Assembly: GCF_050529585.1 (NCBI RefSeq)
Contig: NZ_CP172882.1
Coordinates: 2,356,001 to 2,420,000, forward strand
Origin: Enterococcus_D sp050529585
Lineage (GTDB): Bacteria > Bacillota > Bacilli > Lactobacillales > Enterococcaceae
Length of the DNA stretch: 64,000 nucleotides
Direction: 5' to 3'
The position numbers and the translations under genes are program-made. Under the pieces are notes generated by a model. That model saw only the letters and a program-made list of their open reading frames with translations, ran no database searches and was not told the origin of the DNA. Below, piece after piece: positions 8,079 to 17,972 of this stretch (position 1 is the stretch's first letter; every line of letters begins with the position of its first letter).

Positions 8079-9323
8079 CTAGCGTTTACGACGGAAAAAC
8101 GGTGGTGTACTTAATTCATCATCATCGTTTGATTTTACATCGTCACGGCTAAATGTATCGAATTCTTTTTTCTCAACATTCTCAAATGTATTTTCTTCAA
8201 CTTTAGGCCGCACATTTTGCTCTTTACGTATATCCCAATCGCCAAAACCGCTATTGTCTTCTGCTTGTGCTGGACGTGCTTGTTCCATATCTAATGTTGG
8301 TTTTTGCGGAATAGAATGGATTTGACTTTGACTTTGTCTACTTGAACGAGCTGTGCGTTCTTTCTTTGACGGATCAATGCCTGTTGCAATGACAGTCACT
8401 CTGATTTCGTCACCTAAATCTTCATTGATCGACGTACCTAAGATAATATTGACATCCCCTGTTGCTGCGTGGGCAACGATATCAGAAGCATCTTGCGCTT
8501 CGAATAAAGTCATGTCTAATCCACCAGTAATATTTAATAAGACTTGTTCAGCACCATCGATCGATGTTTCAAGCAATGGAGAAGAAATAGCTTTCTTCGT
8601 TGCTTCGATCACACGTTCTTCACCACTGGCCACACCAATACCCATCAACGCAGTACCTTGATTTTCCATCACTGTTTTGACATCAGCGAAATCGAGGTTG
8701 ACGTAGCCTGGTGCCGTGATCAAATCAGAGATACCTTGCACACCTTGGCGCAACACATTATCTGCTTCACGGAATGCTTCAAGCATTGGCGTCTTCTTGT
8801 CAACGACTTCCAATAAACGGTTGTTAGAAATGATCAATAATGTATCAACATTTTCTTTTAATTTTGCGATACCTTCTGCAGCAAAGCGACCACGTTTAGG
8901 TCCTTCAAAAGTAAATGGACGTGTCACAACACCCACAGTCAACGCACCGATTTCTTTAGCAAGTTTAGCTACGATCGGTGCAGCACCTGTACCGGTACCA
9001 CCGCCCATACCAGCAGTGATAAAGATCATGTCTGCGCCTTCTAATGAATCGCGGATTGCATCTTCACTTTCTTCAGCAGCTTTTTCTCCAACTTCTGGTT
9101 GAGATCCAGCACCTAATCCACGAGTATATTTAGGGCCTAATTGAATCACAGTTTCTGCTTTTGAGTTTTTTAATGCTTGAACATCTGTATTGGCTGCAAT
9201 AAATTCTACGCCTTTAACGTTTTCTTCGATCATACGATTGACAGCATTACCGCCGCCGCCACCGACACCGATGACTTTGATGACAGCACCATCATTGATG
9301 TTATTATCAATTGAAAATTCCAT
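8079..9323 (-). CDS. ftsZ: Cell-division GTPase FtsZ
   Basis: Tubulin homologue that polymerises into the Z ring. It has the GTP-binding glycine-rich start (GVGGGGGNAVNRM, residues 19-31), the tubulin signature GGGTGTG at 107-113, and the T7-loop region. A variable linker rich in charged residues follows from about residue 320. The C-terminal peptide STPPFFRRKR is the docking tail for FtsA and SepF. Length 414 is normal. The RBS AGGAGG precedes the ATG. It lies 32 bp behind ftsA. Confidence 0.98.
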   Translation of the reverse strand: MEFSIDNNINDGAVIKVIGVGGGGGNAVNRMIEENVKGVEFIAANTDVQALKNSKAETVIQLGPKYTRGLGAGSQPEVGEKAAEESEDAIRDSLEGADMIFITAGMGGGTGTGAAPIVAKLAKEIGALTVGVVTRPFTFEGPKRGRFAAEGIAKLKENVDTLLIISNNRLLEVVDKKTPMLEAFREADNVLRQGVQGISDLITAPGYVNLDFADVKTVMENQGTALMGIGVASGEERVIEATKKAISSPLLETSIDGAEQVLLNITGGLDMTLFEAQDASDIVAHAATGDVNIILGTSINEDLGDEIRVTVIATGIDPSKKERTARSSRQSQSQIHSIPQKPTLDMEQARPAQAEDNSGFGDWDIRKEQNVRPKVEENTFENVEKKEFDTFSRDDVKSNDDDELSTPPFFRRKR

Positions 9324-9355
9324 AGTTTGTCTTCCTCCTGAAAATCATTTTTAGG

Positions 9356-10678
9356 TTATTCAAAGATATTTGAGAAGAAATCTTTCACACGAGTGGTAAT
9401 TGAACCAGATGCTTTTTCTTCTTCAACTTCTTCATAGGTTTCTTCGGGTGCTTCGTATTGTTGTTCATAGTTTGTTTCTTGCTGTACAGCTACTGGTTGG
9501 TGATGTGACGTCTTTTCGCCAGTGATTGCACTTTTAGCCAGTTGATATACTTCACTTAAATTAGCAGAATAATCAACGATACTGATCACATTTGTAAAGA
9601 CTGGATTACGTAACCCCATATGATTTGGTACATATAATTTTACATTTGTTTCGAACACTTCTTGTGCCAAATCCACAACACCTGGCAAACTTGCTGCGCC
9701 ACCTGTCAAAATCACACCGCCTGGTAATTCCAAACCGTCGATTTCATTCAATACTTCTTTTGACTTAATAAAAATTTGTTCCATACGCGCTTCAATGATT
9801 TCAGAAAGATAACGCTCGTCGATTTTAACTGGTTCTGATTTACCGATCACATCTACTGGAAATTCTTCACTCGCAGACGTTCTTTCAGGATAAGCATCAC
9901 CATAGTTGATTTTTAACGCTTCTGCATTATTGAAAGATGTATTCAATACAGTAGAAATATCTTTTGTGACGAATTCGCCGCCTTCTTGATTGACATGGGT
10001 AAATTTCAATTGTTTATCATGCATCGCAGAAGTAGTTGTTTGTCCACCGCCGATATCGATGACGATCGTGCCAAAATCTTTTTCGCCATCTGACAAAATC
10101 GATTCTGTCAGTGCCAAAGGAGTGATGACAAGCTCATTGACGATCAAGCCTGATTTTTCAACACATTTGCGGATATTATGGATAATCGTTTTCGGTCCAG
10201 TATAGACTACACCAAACATTTCTAATCGAACACCGATCATACCGCGGGGATCTTTGATGCCTTCAAATCCATCAACTGTGAATTCTTGAGGCAAGATTGC
10301 AATGATTTGTCTTTCTGGAGGTGTTGAGCGGACAAGTGCTGCTGAAGCAACATTACGCACATCCTCATCAGTGATTTCTTTTGATTCGCTGTTGACTGCG
10401 ATCATACCTTGGCAATTTTCAACATCAAGTAAATTAGCTGGCACACCTACACTGACGCTGCGAATTTGAATACCTGCTTTTTCTTCTGCCTGTCTTACTG
10501 CTCTTTGAATGGCTTGTACCGTTTTATCAATATCTACAATGATTCCACGATTGATCCCTTCAGATTTTGCATTTCCTACACCAATAATATTCATTTGGCT
10601 GTCAACGTATTCAGCAACAACAACTTTAACCGATGTCGTTCCGATATCAAGGCCAACATACATTCCCGTTTTTGCCAT
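9356..10678 (-). CDS. ftsA: Cell-division protein FtsA
   Basis: Actin-like ATPase that tethers FtsZ to the membrane. The phosphate-binding loop GLDIGTTSVKVVV is at residues 9-21, and IVIDIGGGQTTTS and VILTGGAASLPG are further actin-family motifs. The C-terminus RVKDFFSNIFE is the amphipathic membrane-targeting helix, separated by an acidic, glutamate-rich linker (about 390-425). The RBS AGGAGG is 9 bp from the ATG. Upstream is a 151-base gap that may hold a promoter. Confidence 0.97.
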   Translation of the reverse strand: MAKTGMYVGLDIGTTSVKVVVAEYVDSQMNIIGVGNAKSEGINRGIIVDIDKTVQAIQRAVRQAEEKAGIQIRSVSVGVPANLLDVENCQGMIAVNSESKEITDEDVRNVASAALVRSTPPERQIIAILPQEFTVDGFEGIKDPRGMIGVRLEMFGVVYTGPKTIIHNIRKCVEKSGLIVNELVITPLALTESILSDGEKDFGTIVIDIGGGQTTTSAMHDKQLKFTHVNQEGGEFVTKDISTVLNTSFNNAEALKINYGDAYPERTSASEEFPVDVIGKSEPVKIDERYLSEIIEARMEQIFIKSKEVLNEIDGLELPGGVILTGGAASLPGVVDLAQEVFETNVKLYVPNHMGLRNPVFTNVISIVDYSANLSEVYQLAKSAITGEKTSHHQPVAVQQETNYEQQYEAPEETYEEVEEEKASGSITTRVKDFFSNIFE

Positions 10679-10774
10679 GGATGGGGTTCCCTCCTACTTA
10701 ATTGGATATATAGCGAACCATCACAGTCCGTTTTTAATGTTCGATCGAATAATTTGTTCACTGTTACCAATTCT

Positions 10775-10802
10775 ACCATATATTGGCGATTTATAGAAAC
10801 AA
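10775..10802 (-). promoter_or_regulatory. Possible internal promoter for ftsA-ftsZ
   Basis: On the minus strand TTGTTT (10802-10797) and TATGGT (10780-10775) are separated by 16 bp in the only sizeable gap inside the dcw cluster. Match to the sigma-A consensus is modest, so this is a tentative call. Confidence 0.3.
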
Positions 10803-10829
10803 GTTAATAAAAAAACTCTTGATTTTTTT

Positions 10830-11861
10830 CTAAGAATCAGCATCTTCAGATTGTTCTGTCTTTGCATCATCTTCTTTGGTGCTAGAAATTGGATACGTAA
10901 AGATACCAACCTCCATATCTACAATACTTGCTTCCTTCAAATCACTGGCGATTTGGGGATAGTATTGCATTTGACTAGCCATGTTAGAGATATTCACGAT
11001 AATTTGATTTCCATCATTCATGAATAAGGTCAATAATTCCGTATTGCTTTCTCTTGGTGTCGATTTGATTTGAGAGATACCGTCTTGTAATTCTTGACTT
11101 AATTTTTGATAGGCAGTCAAAACCGCTTTGATTTGTGTTTCGTCAGTAAAATCTTCCAATATCGGTAAACCTTCGATTGGTTGATCACTGGTTTCAGAAA
11201 GAACAACACCATTTTCCAATATAGCTGCGTAAGTATCATCTTGAGCCAGTAATGCGACTTCTTCGTATTCTTGCACTGATATTTCAAAATGATTCAAGCC
11301 AACTAACGAAATCGTCGCTTGCTTGATACGAGGAATGGCCTTTTCGATAGCTGCTTCGCGTTTGTTGCGGCCTAAAAATTGCGGCCATAGGTCTTCATTA
11401 ATCGTCAAATCCGAATCAACGATGATCTCTTCTTGTGACACGTCTTGGTTTCCTTTGACAGTCACTTCAGTTAATCTGCTTAACGGCGAAACGAAATATA
11501 ACACGACCAATAAAGGAACCATTAAGATCCCGATAATAAGTGCCAAACGGCGAATCAGTAGTCGATTCCGATAATGCTTCAAGTTCGGCAATCGATCAGC
11601 AAAGGACCGTGGCTGTTCGTCCACTTGCTCTTTTTCTTCAGGGTCATCCTCAAAAGATGCCAATTGTATGTCTTCTGGCGCCACTTGGTCCGCTGTTTCT
11701 GATTCTTTTTCATCTGAATCGACTGCAGCATCAGCTGATTGAGACCAAAGCGGCTGATCACCTTTTTCTTGCAAATACTTTAAATTTTCTCTTTGCCAAG
11801 GAGTCAACTCTTCTGTTGACGAGGGGGTTTGATCATCATGAGGTTGTTTGTCTTTACTAAT
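10830..11861 (-). CDS. divIB: Cell-division protein DivIB (FtsQ)
   Basis: Bitopic divisome protein that forms a complex with FtsL and DivIC and regulates septal peptidoglycan synthesis. A charged cytoplasmic N-terminal part is followed by one membrane helix (LALIIGILMVPLLVVLYFV), then a POTRA domain (LTEVTVKGNQDVSQEEII) and the beta domain. Length from 11861 is 343 residues. The start is unusual: an in-frame TAG at 11879-11877 bounds the frame, and there is no ATG or GTG before the conserved part. The RBS GGAG (11873-11870) best fits ATT at 11861, with ATC at 11864 and ATT at 11867 as alternatives. A TTG at 11807 exists but has no well-placed RBS. Confidence 0.9.
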   Translation of the reverse strand: MSKDKQPHDDQTPSSTEELTPWQRENLKYLQEKGDQPLWSQSADAAVDSDEKESETADQVAPEDIQLASFEDDPEEKEQVDEQPRSFADRLPNLKHYRNRLLIRRLALIIGILMVPLLVVLYFVSPLSRLTEVTVKGNQDVSQEEIIVDSDLTINEDLWPQFLGRNKREAAIEKAIPRIKQATISLVGLNHFEISVQEYEEVALLAQDDTYAAILENGVVLSETSDQPIEGLPILEDFTDETQIKAVLTAYQKLSQELQDGISQIKSTPRESNTELLTLFMNDGNQIIVNISNMASQMQYYPQIASDLKEASIVDMEVGIFTYPISSTKEDDAKTEQSEDADS

Positions 11862-11893
11862 GATAATCGCTCCTTTCTATCCCACACATTGTA

Positions 11894-12988
11894 CTATTTG
11901 ATGATCTCTTGCACAAGTCGAAATAATCTTTCTGAAGCATCGCTGATTCCTTGTTCTTTTGAGGCTTGCGCCATTTCTTTGCGTACAGCCTCATTCCCCA
12001 TGATACTGTCAACAGCAGCAACTAAATTGCGGCTATCCAATTCATTATCAGCAATCATTTTGACAGCACCAGCATTGACCAAACTTTGGGCATTTTTCGT
12101 TTGATGGTCATTGGTCACATAAGGGCTCGGAATCAAAATTGCAGGAATCCCAAGAGCTGTAAACTCAGCGATCGATGTTGCTCCTGCACGACCAATCAGC
12201 AAGTCGCTATTGGCCATCACTTCGGCCATTTGATCAATGTACGGACGGATACTAATATTTGGAAACGCATCTTTAGACATACCGATTTTTTCTTCGATTT
12301 CTTTATAATAACGTTCACCGGAAGCATAGAGTACTTGATAGTCTTTTTGAGCAAACAGCGGTATCGCGTCGATCAATGCTTGATTGATTTTTAATGCACC
12401 TTGGCTCCCGCCAAAAATCAGCACTGTCGGAAGTCCTGGCTTTAAATCATACTCGGAGAGAATAGAAGATTTATGACAATTTCTAACCTCTTGTCCTCGG
12501 GGATTGCCAACCAAAGCCGTTTTTTGGGCAGGAAAATACTGTGCGGCATCTTGGAATGCGATTGCGATTTTGTCCACATACTTTGTCAAAAACTTATTGG
12601 TGATCCCAGGGACACTATTTTGTTCATGGATGATCGTTGGAATGTTGAGTCTTGATGCTGCAAATACGACAGCTCCAGAAACATAACCACCTGTTCCGAT
12701 CACAACATCAGGTTGAAAGGCTTTGATGATTTTTTTTGCCGCTAGATAACTCTTTAAAAACAACTGTACTGTCTTTACATTGTCCAACGATAACTTACGT
12801 TTGAATCCTTGGATTTCTAATGTTTGAAATGGGATACCCGTCGGCGGGACGATTTTATTTTCCAAACCTCTGGTGGCACCGATATAAAGAAACTCTGCTT
12901 CTTTATCGATTGATCGTACATAGTCAACAAAAGATAACGCAGGATAAATATGTCCGCCTGTTCCGCCACCGGTCACTAAAATTTTCAT
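11894..12988 (-). CDS. murG: UDP-GlcNAc:lipid I N-acetylglucosaminyltransferase MurG
   Basis: Converts lipid I to lipid II on the cytoplasmic face of the membrane. The N-terminal glycine loop MKILVTGGGTGGHIYPAL and the C-terminal donor-site region (GRAGATSIAEFTALGIPAILIPSP) are typical of GT28 enzymes. Length 364 from the ATG at 12988; a GTG nine bases upstream is possible, but the ATG has the better spaced GAG. The murD stop is 5 bp away, which points to translational coupling. Confidence 0.97.
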   Translation of the reverse strand: MKILVTGGGTGGHIYPALSFVDYVRSIDKEAEFLYIGATRGLENKIVPPTGIPFQTLEIQGFKRKLSLDNVKTVQLFLKSYLAAKKIIKAFQPDVVIGTGGYVSGAVVFAASRLNIPTIIHEQNSVPGITNKFLTKYVDKIAIAFQDAAQYFPAQKTALVGNPRGQEVRNCHKSSILSEYDLKPGLPTVLIFGGSQGALKINQALIDAIPLFAQKDYQVLYASGERYYKEIEEKIGMSKDAFPNISIRPYIDQMAEVMANSDLLIGRAGATSIAEFTALGIPAILIPSPYVTNDHQTKNAQSLVNAGAVKMIADNELDSRNLVAAVDSIMGNEAVRKEMAQASKEQGISDASERLFRLVQEIIK

Positions 12989-12993
12989 GTTGT

Positions 12994-14361
12994 TCACTCA
13001 TTTCTTTTCAAATCTGATACGGCTGTCATGAACTTATCGCCGCGTATCTCGAAGTTGGGGTATTGATCCCAACTGGCATTTGCTGGCGACAATAAAATGG
13101 TGTCGCCTGCTTGACTGTGCTTGAAGGCAACAGGCACGGCAGTCGTGACATTTTCAGTCATTTCAATAACGGGTACTTGTGCTGCTCTCGCAGCTTGGGC
13201 CAACTTATCTTTCGTTTCCCCGAATAGGATGATTGCTTTTAGCCCTTTAAAATAAGGGATAAGATCATCAAAATCATTTCCACGGTCTAAGCCACCCGCC
13301 AACAAAATCAACTGTTGATTAGCAAAACCATCTAAAGCCATTTTAGTAGCCAAACTATTGGTGGCTTTAGAATCGTTATAAAATTTCACACCTCGATACG
13401 TACCGACGTATTGCGTCCGATGTGGTACCCCACTAAATGTTTGCAAGGCTTCTTTGATATCCTCATTTGAAATGCCGGATAATTTACCGACTGCAATAGC
13501 AGCTAAGGCATTCTCGACATTGTGACTGCCGGGTACCCCCACTTCAGCAACCGCCATGATGGGCTCACCTTTATAATAAAGATTGCCTTCTAGCAAGTAT
13601 GCGCCATCCACTTGTTCTTTCGTTGAAAATGGCACTACTTTTGCCGCTGTCGTTGCCGCTAATTTTTGTAATTCTGGTTGATTCCAATTGATGACCAAAT
13701 AATCATCAGCCGTCATATTTTGTTGCAGACGCCATTTTGCATGAACGTATTCAGGACGACTGCCATGATAATCGATATGGGCTTCATAAATATTGGTAAT
13801 AACAGCGATGTGCGGACGTAAACTTTTGATCCCCATCAACTGAAAACTAGACAATTCCATCACCAACTGATCCGCTGCTGTTGCCTTTTGCGCAACAGAA
13901 CTGGCAGGAAAGCCAATATTCCCTGACAAAAGCGCTTTGCCTTGTGTCAGGCCTGCGTTCAACACGTTGGCGATCATTGTTGTTGTAGTTGTCTTGCCGT
14001 TTGTTCCTGTAATCCCAATGATTGGGGCTTCTGAGATCTGATAGGCCAATTCCACTTCGGTGATCACTGGGATGCCTTTTGCTATAGCCCCTTGTACAAT
14101 TGCTTGTGTATAAGGAATACCAGGGTTTTTGACAACCAATGAAAAGCCTTCTTCCAGCAACTCAATCGGATGACTCCCCGTGATCACTTTAACACCTAAC
14201 GCCAAAAGATCTTGTGCCTCGGGATTTTCTGCAAAAGGTTTTCCATCATTGACGGTAACCAACGCGCCCAAATCATGTAATAATTTGGCCGCGCTGAATC
14301 CACTTTTTGCTAATCCTAGCACAAGAACTTTTTTATTTTGATATATAGTAATATTCTTCAT
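12994..14361 (-). CDS. murD: UDP-N-acetylmuramoylalanine--D-glutamate ligase
   Basis: Adds D-glutamate to UDP-MurNAc-L-Ala in the cytosol. The ATP-binding motif GITGTNGKTTTT lies near residue 118, followed by the Mur-ligase core (ELSSFQL, NIYEAHIDYHGS) and the C-terminal domain (YNDSKATN, LLAGGLDRGNDFDDL). Length 455 from the ATG at 14361; the in-frame ATG at 14385 is rejected because it overlaps mraY and lacks an RBS. It sits between mraY and murG. Confidence 0.97.
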   Translation of the reverse strand: MKNITIYQNKKVLVLGLAKSGFSAAKLLHDLGALVTVNDGKPFAENPEAQDLLALGVKVITGSHPIELLEEGFSLVVKNPGIPYTQAIVQGAIAKGIPVITEVELAYQISEAPIIGITGTNGKTTTTTMIANVLNAGLTQGKALLSGNIGFPASSVAQKATAADQLVMELSSFQLMGIKSLRPHIAVITNIYEAHIDYHGSRPEYVHAKWRLQQNMTADDYLVINWNQPELQKLAATTAAKVVPFSTKEQVDGAYLLEGNLYYKGEPIMAVAEVGVPGSHNVENALAAIAVGKLSGISNEDIKEALQTFSGVPHRTQYVGTYRGVKFYNDSKATNSLATKMALDGFANQQLILLAGGLDRGNDFDDLIPYFKGLKAIILFGETKDKLAQAARAAQVPVIEMTENVTTAVPVAFKHSQAGDTILLSPANASWDQYPNFEIRGDKFMTAVSDLKRNE

Positions 14362-14374
14362 TCTCTTCCATCTC

Positions 14375-15337
14375 CTACCATACAATGACTAAAGTAAGTA
14401 TCGAACAAACCAATGCAATACACCAAAAAACAGTGTCGATTTTCCATTCTGACCAACCACTCATTTCAAAATGATGATGAATCGGAGACATTTTAAAGAT
14501 TCGTTTGCCAGTTAATTTAAAGGATGCCACTTGCAACATGACACTTGCCGTTTCGCATACATAGATCAAGCCAATCAGCAACAATGTCCATTCCTGATGC
14601 AACAAGATTGAGATTGCAGCTAAGAGACCACCTAGCGCAAGCGAACCAACATCACCCATGAAAATCTTTGCAGGTTTACGATTGTAGGGGAAAAAGCCGA
14701 TCAAACCGCCAATGACCGCCAAACACACGATCAAGATATCCATTTGGTCTTGTCTCCAGGCGATGATTCCATATGTGGCAAAAGAAATCGTGCCTAGCCC
14801 CGCAACCAATCCATCGATACCATCGGTTAAATTGACTGCATTGGAAAATCCAACCAGCCAAAATATAACAAACAGCCCATAAAATACATTGAGCGGCACA
14901 TCAATGCCAAAAAAGTTCAACGTATTTGCATTTCCCTCAGATAGGAAAACAACATAAAAGACAATCCCACCAAGAATTTGACCAATCAATTTCTGTAATG
15001 AATTTAAGCCCATGTTTCTCTTCTTAAAGATTTTGATAAAATCATCAATGAATCCTAATGCACCGTAAAGCAAGGTGATAAACAAAAGAATGAACAATGA
15101 TGCTGTCAATTGATGCTGCCAAGCCCCAACCCAGATCGTTGTGATCATCGCTGCGATCAAAAAGACGAATCCGCCCATGGTTGGTGTACCCGCTTTGATA
15201 TTATGCCATTTGGGGCCTTCTCCACGAATCTCCTGCCCGTATTTCTTCATTTGAAAATACCCGATAAACAGGGGCATCGTAGCTGTTACGATGGCAAAAC
15301 TACTCGCCAGCGGTAATATCATCTCTGTCCATTCCAT
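14375..15337 (-). CDS. mraY: Phospho-N-acetylmuramoyl-pentapeptide transferase
   Basis: Integral membrane enzyme that makes lipid I from UDP-MurNAc-pentapeptide and undecaprenyl phosphate. Ten membrane helices are expected over 320 residues. Family motifs present: GTPTMGGFVF, the catalytic NLTDGIDGLVAG, GDVGSLALGG and the HHH motif in KMSPIHHHFEMSGWSE. It lies 14 bp behind the penicillin-binding protein gene. Confidence 0.97.
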   Translation of the reverse strand: MEWTEMILPLASSFAIVTATMPLFIGYFQMKKYGQEIRGEGPKWHNIKAGTPTMGGFVFLIAAMITTIWVGAWQHQLTASLFILLFITLLYGALGFIDDFIKIFKKRNMGLNSLQKLIGQILGGIVFYVVFLSEGNANTLNFFGIDVPLNVFYGLFVIFWLVGFSNAVNLTDGIDGLVAGLGTISFATYGIIAWRQDQMDILIVCLAVIGGLIGFFPYNRKPAKIFMGDVGSLALGGLLAAISILLHQEWTLLLIGLIYVCETASVMLQVASFKLTGKRIFKMSPIHHHFEMSGWSEWKIDTVFWCIALVCSILTLVIVW

Positions 15338-15351
15338 GTTTTTCTCTCCTA

Positions 15352-17547
15352 TTATTCGTTTTCACTTAATGTAAATTTGATTGACTCTCCAGATAGCTCA
15401 GTATATGGTTCTACGCTTTGCGCAGTACAATAGCCATCTCCTTCGAACGTAACATCAATATTGAGCAAGCTGCCAAATTTGATCAAATCGGCTTTGGACC
15501 AACCAGTCGTATCCGGCATATCATACGTGTCGCTGTCAGTGATCAACAAAACACGCTCACCAGACATGACTGTGGTGCCGCTATCCACTGACTGGGCAGT
15601 CACTTTGTCACCATCACCGATAACAACTGGTATCAAACCTAATTTTTGCACATCTGTTGCAGCTGATTCTGTGTCAAGATTGCGGTAATCATTGACAGTA
15701 ATCTCGTCACTTGCTGTAGTTGTTTCATCTAATGATGCGGTTTTGAGATCCATGACCCGTTTCATCAACGGATTGGCAATCTCACCTAAAACGGTGCTTT
15801 CATGTTTTTCTGGTAATTTGATTGTTAAGTATAAAATATATTCTGGCTCTTCTGATGGAAACATCAAGACAACTGAGTACAAGTAATTTGATCCGCCAGA
15901 TAAATATTTCCCTGTATCAGGATCAGCAACTTGGGCTGTTCCTGTTTTAGCTGAAATGTTATAGCCTGGTAATTCGTAAATACCATACGCACTCCCATAG
16001 TTTTCACTCTCAACGACGTCCCGCATATACTCTCGGACTTTGGTTGCGGCATTTTCCGTGATTGGATGTCCAACTTCTTCAGTTTGTGTGACAGTCGCAT
16101 CACCAGTTTGATTATCAACGATTTTGCTGATAAATTGCGGTTTTAACATTGTACCGTTATTGGCAACCGATGTGAAAGCTTGCATCATTTGAAAATTGGT
16201 GACGCCAATGGCTTGCCCGAAAGAAGTCATCGCTTGACTGACTGGATTGTCTTCTGGTGTGATACCTGTATTTTCGTTTGGCAAACCTGAATATGTGCTG
16301 CGGCCAAAACCAAATTGTTTCAAATATTGTTGCCAACGATCAGTCATTCGTTGTTCTAAAGTCACCATTCCGATATTACTCGACCATGACAAAGCTTGTC
16401 GCATCGTCAATGTTCCTTTTTGACCATGATCCCAGTCATTGATCGTTGCATCATAAAGCTTAAGACCGTTGCTACTTGGGGTAAATGTTTCATTTTCATT
16501 GAAAATTCCTTGATCGATAGCTGCTGCTGTCGTTAAAATTTTCATTGTTGACCCAGGTTCGTAATTGTCTTCTACCAAAAGATTTTGCCAATCATTGATT
16601 GAATCTAAGTCTTCTGGATTATACGTTGGTCGTTGCGCCATCGCTATGATCTGACCAGTTTTGGCATCCATTAAATTAGCCGTCAAATTTTCAGGCTTAT
16701 TGTCTTTAAACACAGAATCCATTAGCGTTTCTAAATACGTTTGGATACGGCTGTCGATCGTGGTATAAACATCTTTTCCATCAACAGCAGCCACTGTTTC
16801 TGCAATCGTACCTGGTAAAGGATTTTGATTATTGTCTTTTTGGTAAACGATCTTGCCATCCGTACCAGAAAGGATATCATTATAGGCGGCTTCCAGACCT
16901 GTTTTCCCTACGAGTCCTGTATCCTCATCGTTCGCTACTGCATAACCGATAAAATGAGAAGAGAAAACGCCATTAGGATATAACCGTGCTGGGTGACTGT
17001 CAAAGTGAAACCCTGCAATCCCCTCTTTTTCCATCGCTTCTTCGATTGTCTTCTTCTGTTCTAATGTAATGTTGTTACCTTTGCTTCCAAACGATACTTG
17101 CCATAACTGATCCGCAAGACCTGCTTCTAGTTTCTTCACAGCGGTATCTTCATCGATCCCTAACGTATCTGAAAGAATCTTGGCTAATTTATTAAAGTTC
17201 TTTTCCTCAGCGTACAATTTCTTTTTTCCATCCATATAGTTTTGATTCAAAACTGCATAGATCGAATAAGAAGTCACGTCTTCAGCAATGGCGATCCCAT
17301 TGCGGTCATAAATCGTTCCTCGCTTCGCTTGAATCACTTCGCTGCCTTGGTATAAGTTTTTGGTTTTCTCAGCAAGAGAAGTACCTGCAACATCACCAAC
17401 AATCACGATATAGCTCAAACGCGTGACAAACAAAAAGAACAATCCAATACTCGTAGCAAAGAGAATAATACCTACTTTTTTGCGATTGTTCATCGTAGTT
17501 TGATTGTTCTTTTTTAAGTATTGCTTGAATTTATCTGTTAGCTTCAT
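15352..17547 (-). CDS. ftsI: Class B penicillin-binding protein (PBP2x/FtsI type) with PASTA domains
   Basis: Septal transpeptidase anchored by one N-terminal helix (about residues 25-50). The PBP dimerisation region follows, starting RGTIYDRNG, and then the transpeptidase domain with Ser333 in STMK, the SSN triad member at 389-391 and KTG at 534-536. Two C-terminal PASTA repeats (about 610-731) bind wall material or muropeptides. Length 731. It follows ftsL directly. Enterococcal names for this gene vary (pbpB, pbpC, pbp2x), so the symbol is functional. The active-site motifs are intact. Confidence 0.93.
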   Translation of the reverse strand: MKLTDKFKQYLKKNNQTTMNNRKKVGIILFATSIGLFFLFVTRLSYIVIVGDVAGTSLAEKTKNLYQGSEVIQAKRGTIYDRNGIAIAEDVTSYSIYAVLNQNYMDGKKKLYAEEKNFNKLAKILSDTLGIDEDTAVKKLEAGLADQLWQVSFGSKGNNITLEQKKTIEEAMEKEGIAGFHFDSHPARLYPNGVFSSHFIGYAVANDEDTGLVGKTGLEAAYNDILSGTDGKIVYQKDNNQNPLPGTIAETVAAVDGKDVYTTIDSRIQTYLETLMDSVFKDNKPENLTANLMDAKTGQIIAMAQRPTYNPEDLDSINDWQNLLVEDNYEPGSTMKILTTAAAIDQGIFNENETFTPSSNGLKLYDATINDWDHGQKGTLTMRQALSWSSNIGMVTLEQRMTDRWQQYLKQFGFGRSTYSGLPNENTGITPEDNPVSQAMTSFGQAIGVTNFQMMQAFTSVANNGTMLKPQFISKIVDNQTGDATVTQTEEVGHPITENAATKVREYMRDVVESENYGSAYGIYELPGYNISAKTGTAQVADPDTGKYLSGGSNYLYSVVLMFPSEEPEYILYLTIKLPEKHESTVLGEIANPLMKRVMDLKTASLDETTTASDEITVNDYRNLDTESAATDVQKLGLIPVVIGDGDKVTAQSVDSGTTVMSGERVLLITDSDTYDMPDTTGWSKADLIKFGSLLNIDVTFEGDGYCTAQSVEPYTELSGESIKFTLSENE

Positions 17548-17967
17548 CTAATCCACTTTCCTTAAATTGCCATCGTCAATGGACAATCCTTGATCCTCAG
17601 CTATCTTCTTGATTCGCTCGGTTTTAGAAAGCTCGTTTTTTTCTTGTTCCAACTGCTCTGCTTCAGCCGTTTTTGCATTGATATCTGATTGAATCAACGA
17701 AATATCATGTTCAACTTGACTGATATTGGTGCGAATACTAATCGTTAAGATGGCTAAAGTGATCACAGCCAAAACAACAAATGCAGCAATAAGCTTTTCT
17801 AATGCAGAAATACTTTTTAACCGGCGATGTGGAGATGCTGGGATGCGGATAACTTCAGGACGCTGAGGGTCATGGGGAAGTTTTTCAGCTATATGTTCAG
17901 TTTCTTGATTGAATTCAGGTTCTTGATGTTCTCTGAATTCATAGTCATGGACTTTTAATTCTGCCAT
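17548..17967 (-). CDS. ftsL: Cell-division protein FtsL
   Basis: Small bitopic protein of 139 residues with a long acidic cytoplasmic tail, one membrane helix (LIAAFVVLAVITLAILTISI) and an extracellular leucine-zipper-like coiled coil. It partners DivIB and DivIC and helps activate septal wall synthesis. Sequence conservation in this family is low; the call rests on topology and on its position between rsmH and the class B PBP gene. Confidence 0.9.
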   Translation of the reverse strand: MAELKVHDYEFREHQEPEFNQETEHIAEKLPHDPQRPEVIRIPASPHRRLKSISALEKLIAAFVVLAVITLAILTISIRTNISQVEHDISLIQSDINAKTAEAEQLEQEKNELSKTERIKKIAEDQGLSIDDGNLRKVD

Positions 17968-17972
17968 AGCTG

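Noticed and set aside
10803..10835. T-rich stretch after divIB as a terminator
   Set aside because: No convincing stem; ftsA and ftsZ are probably reached by read-through as well as by a possible local promoter.
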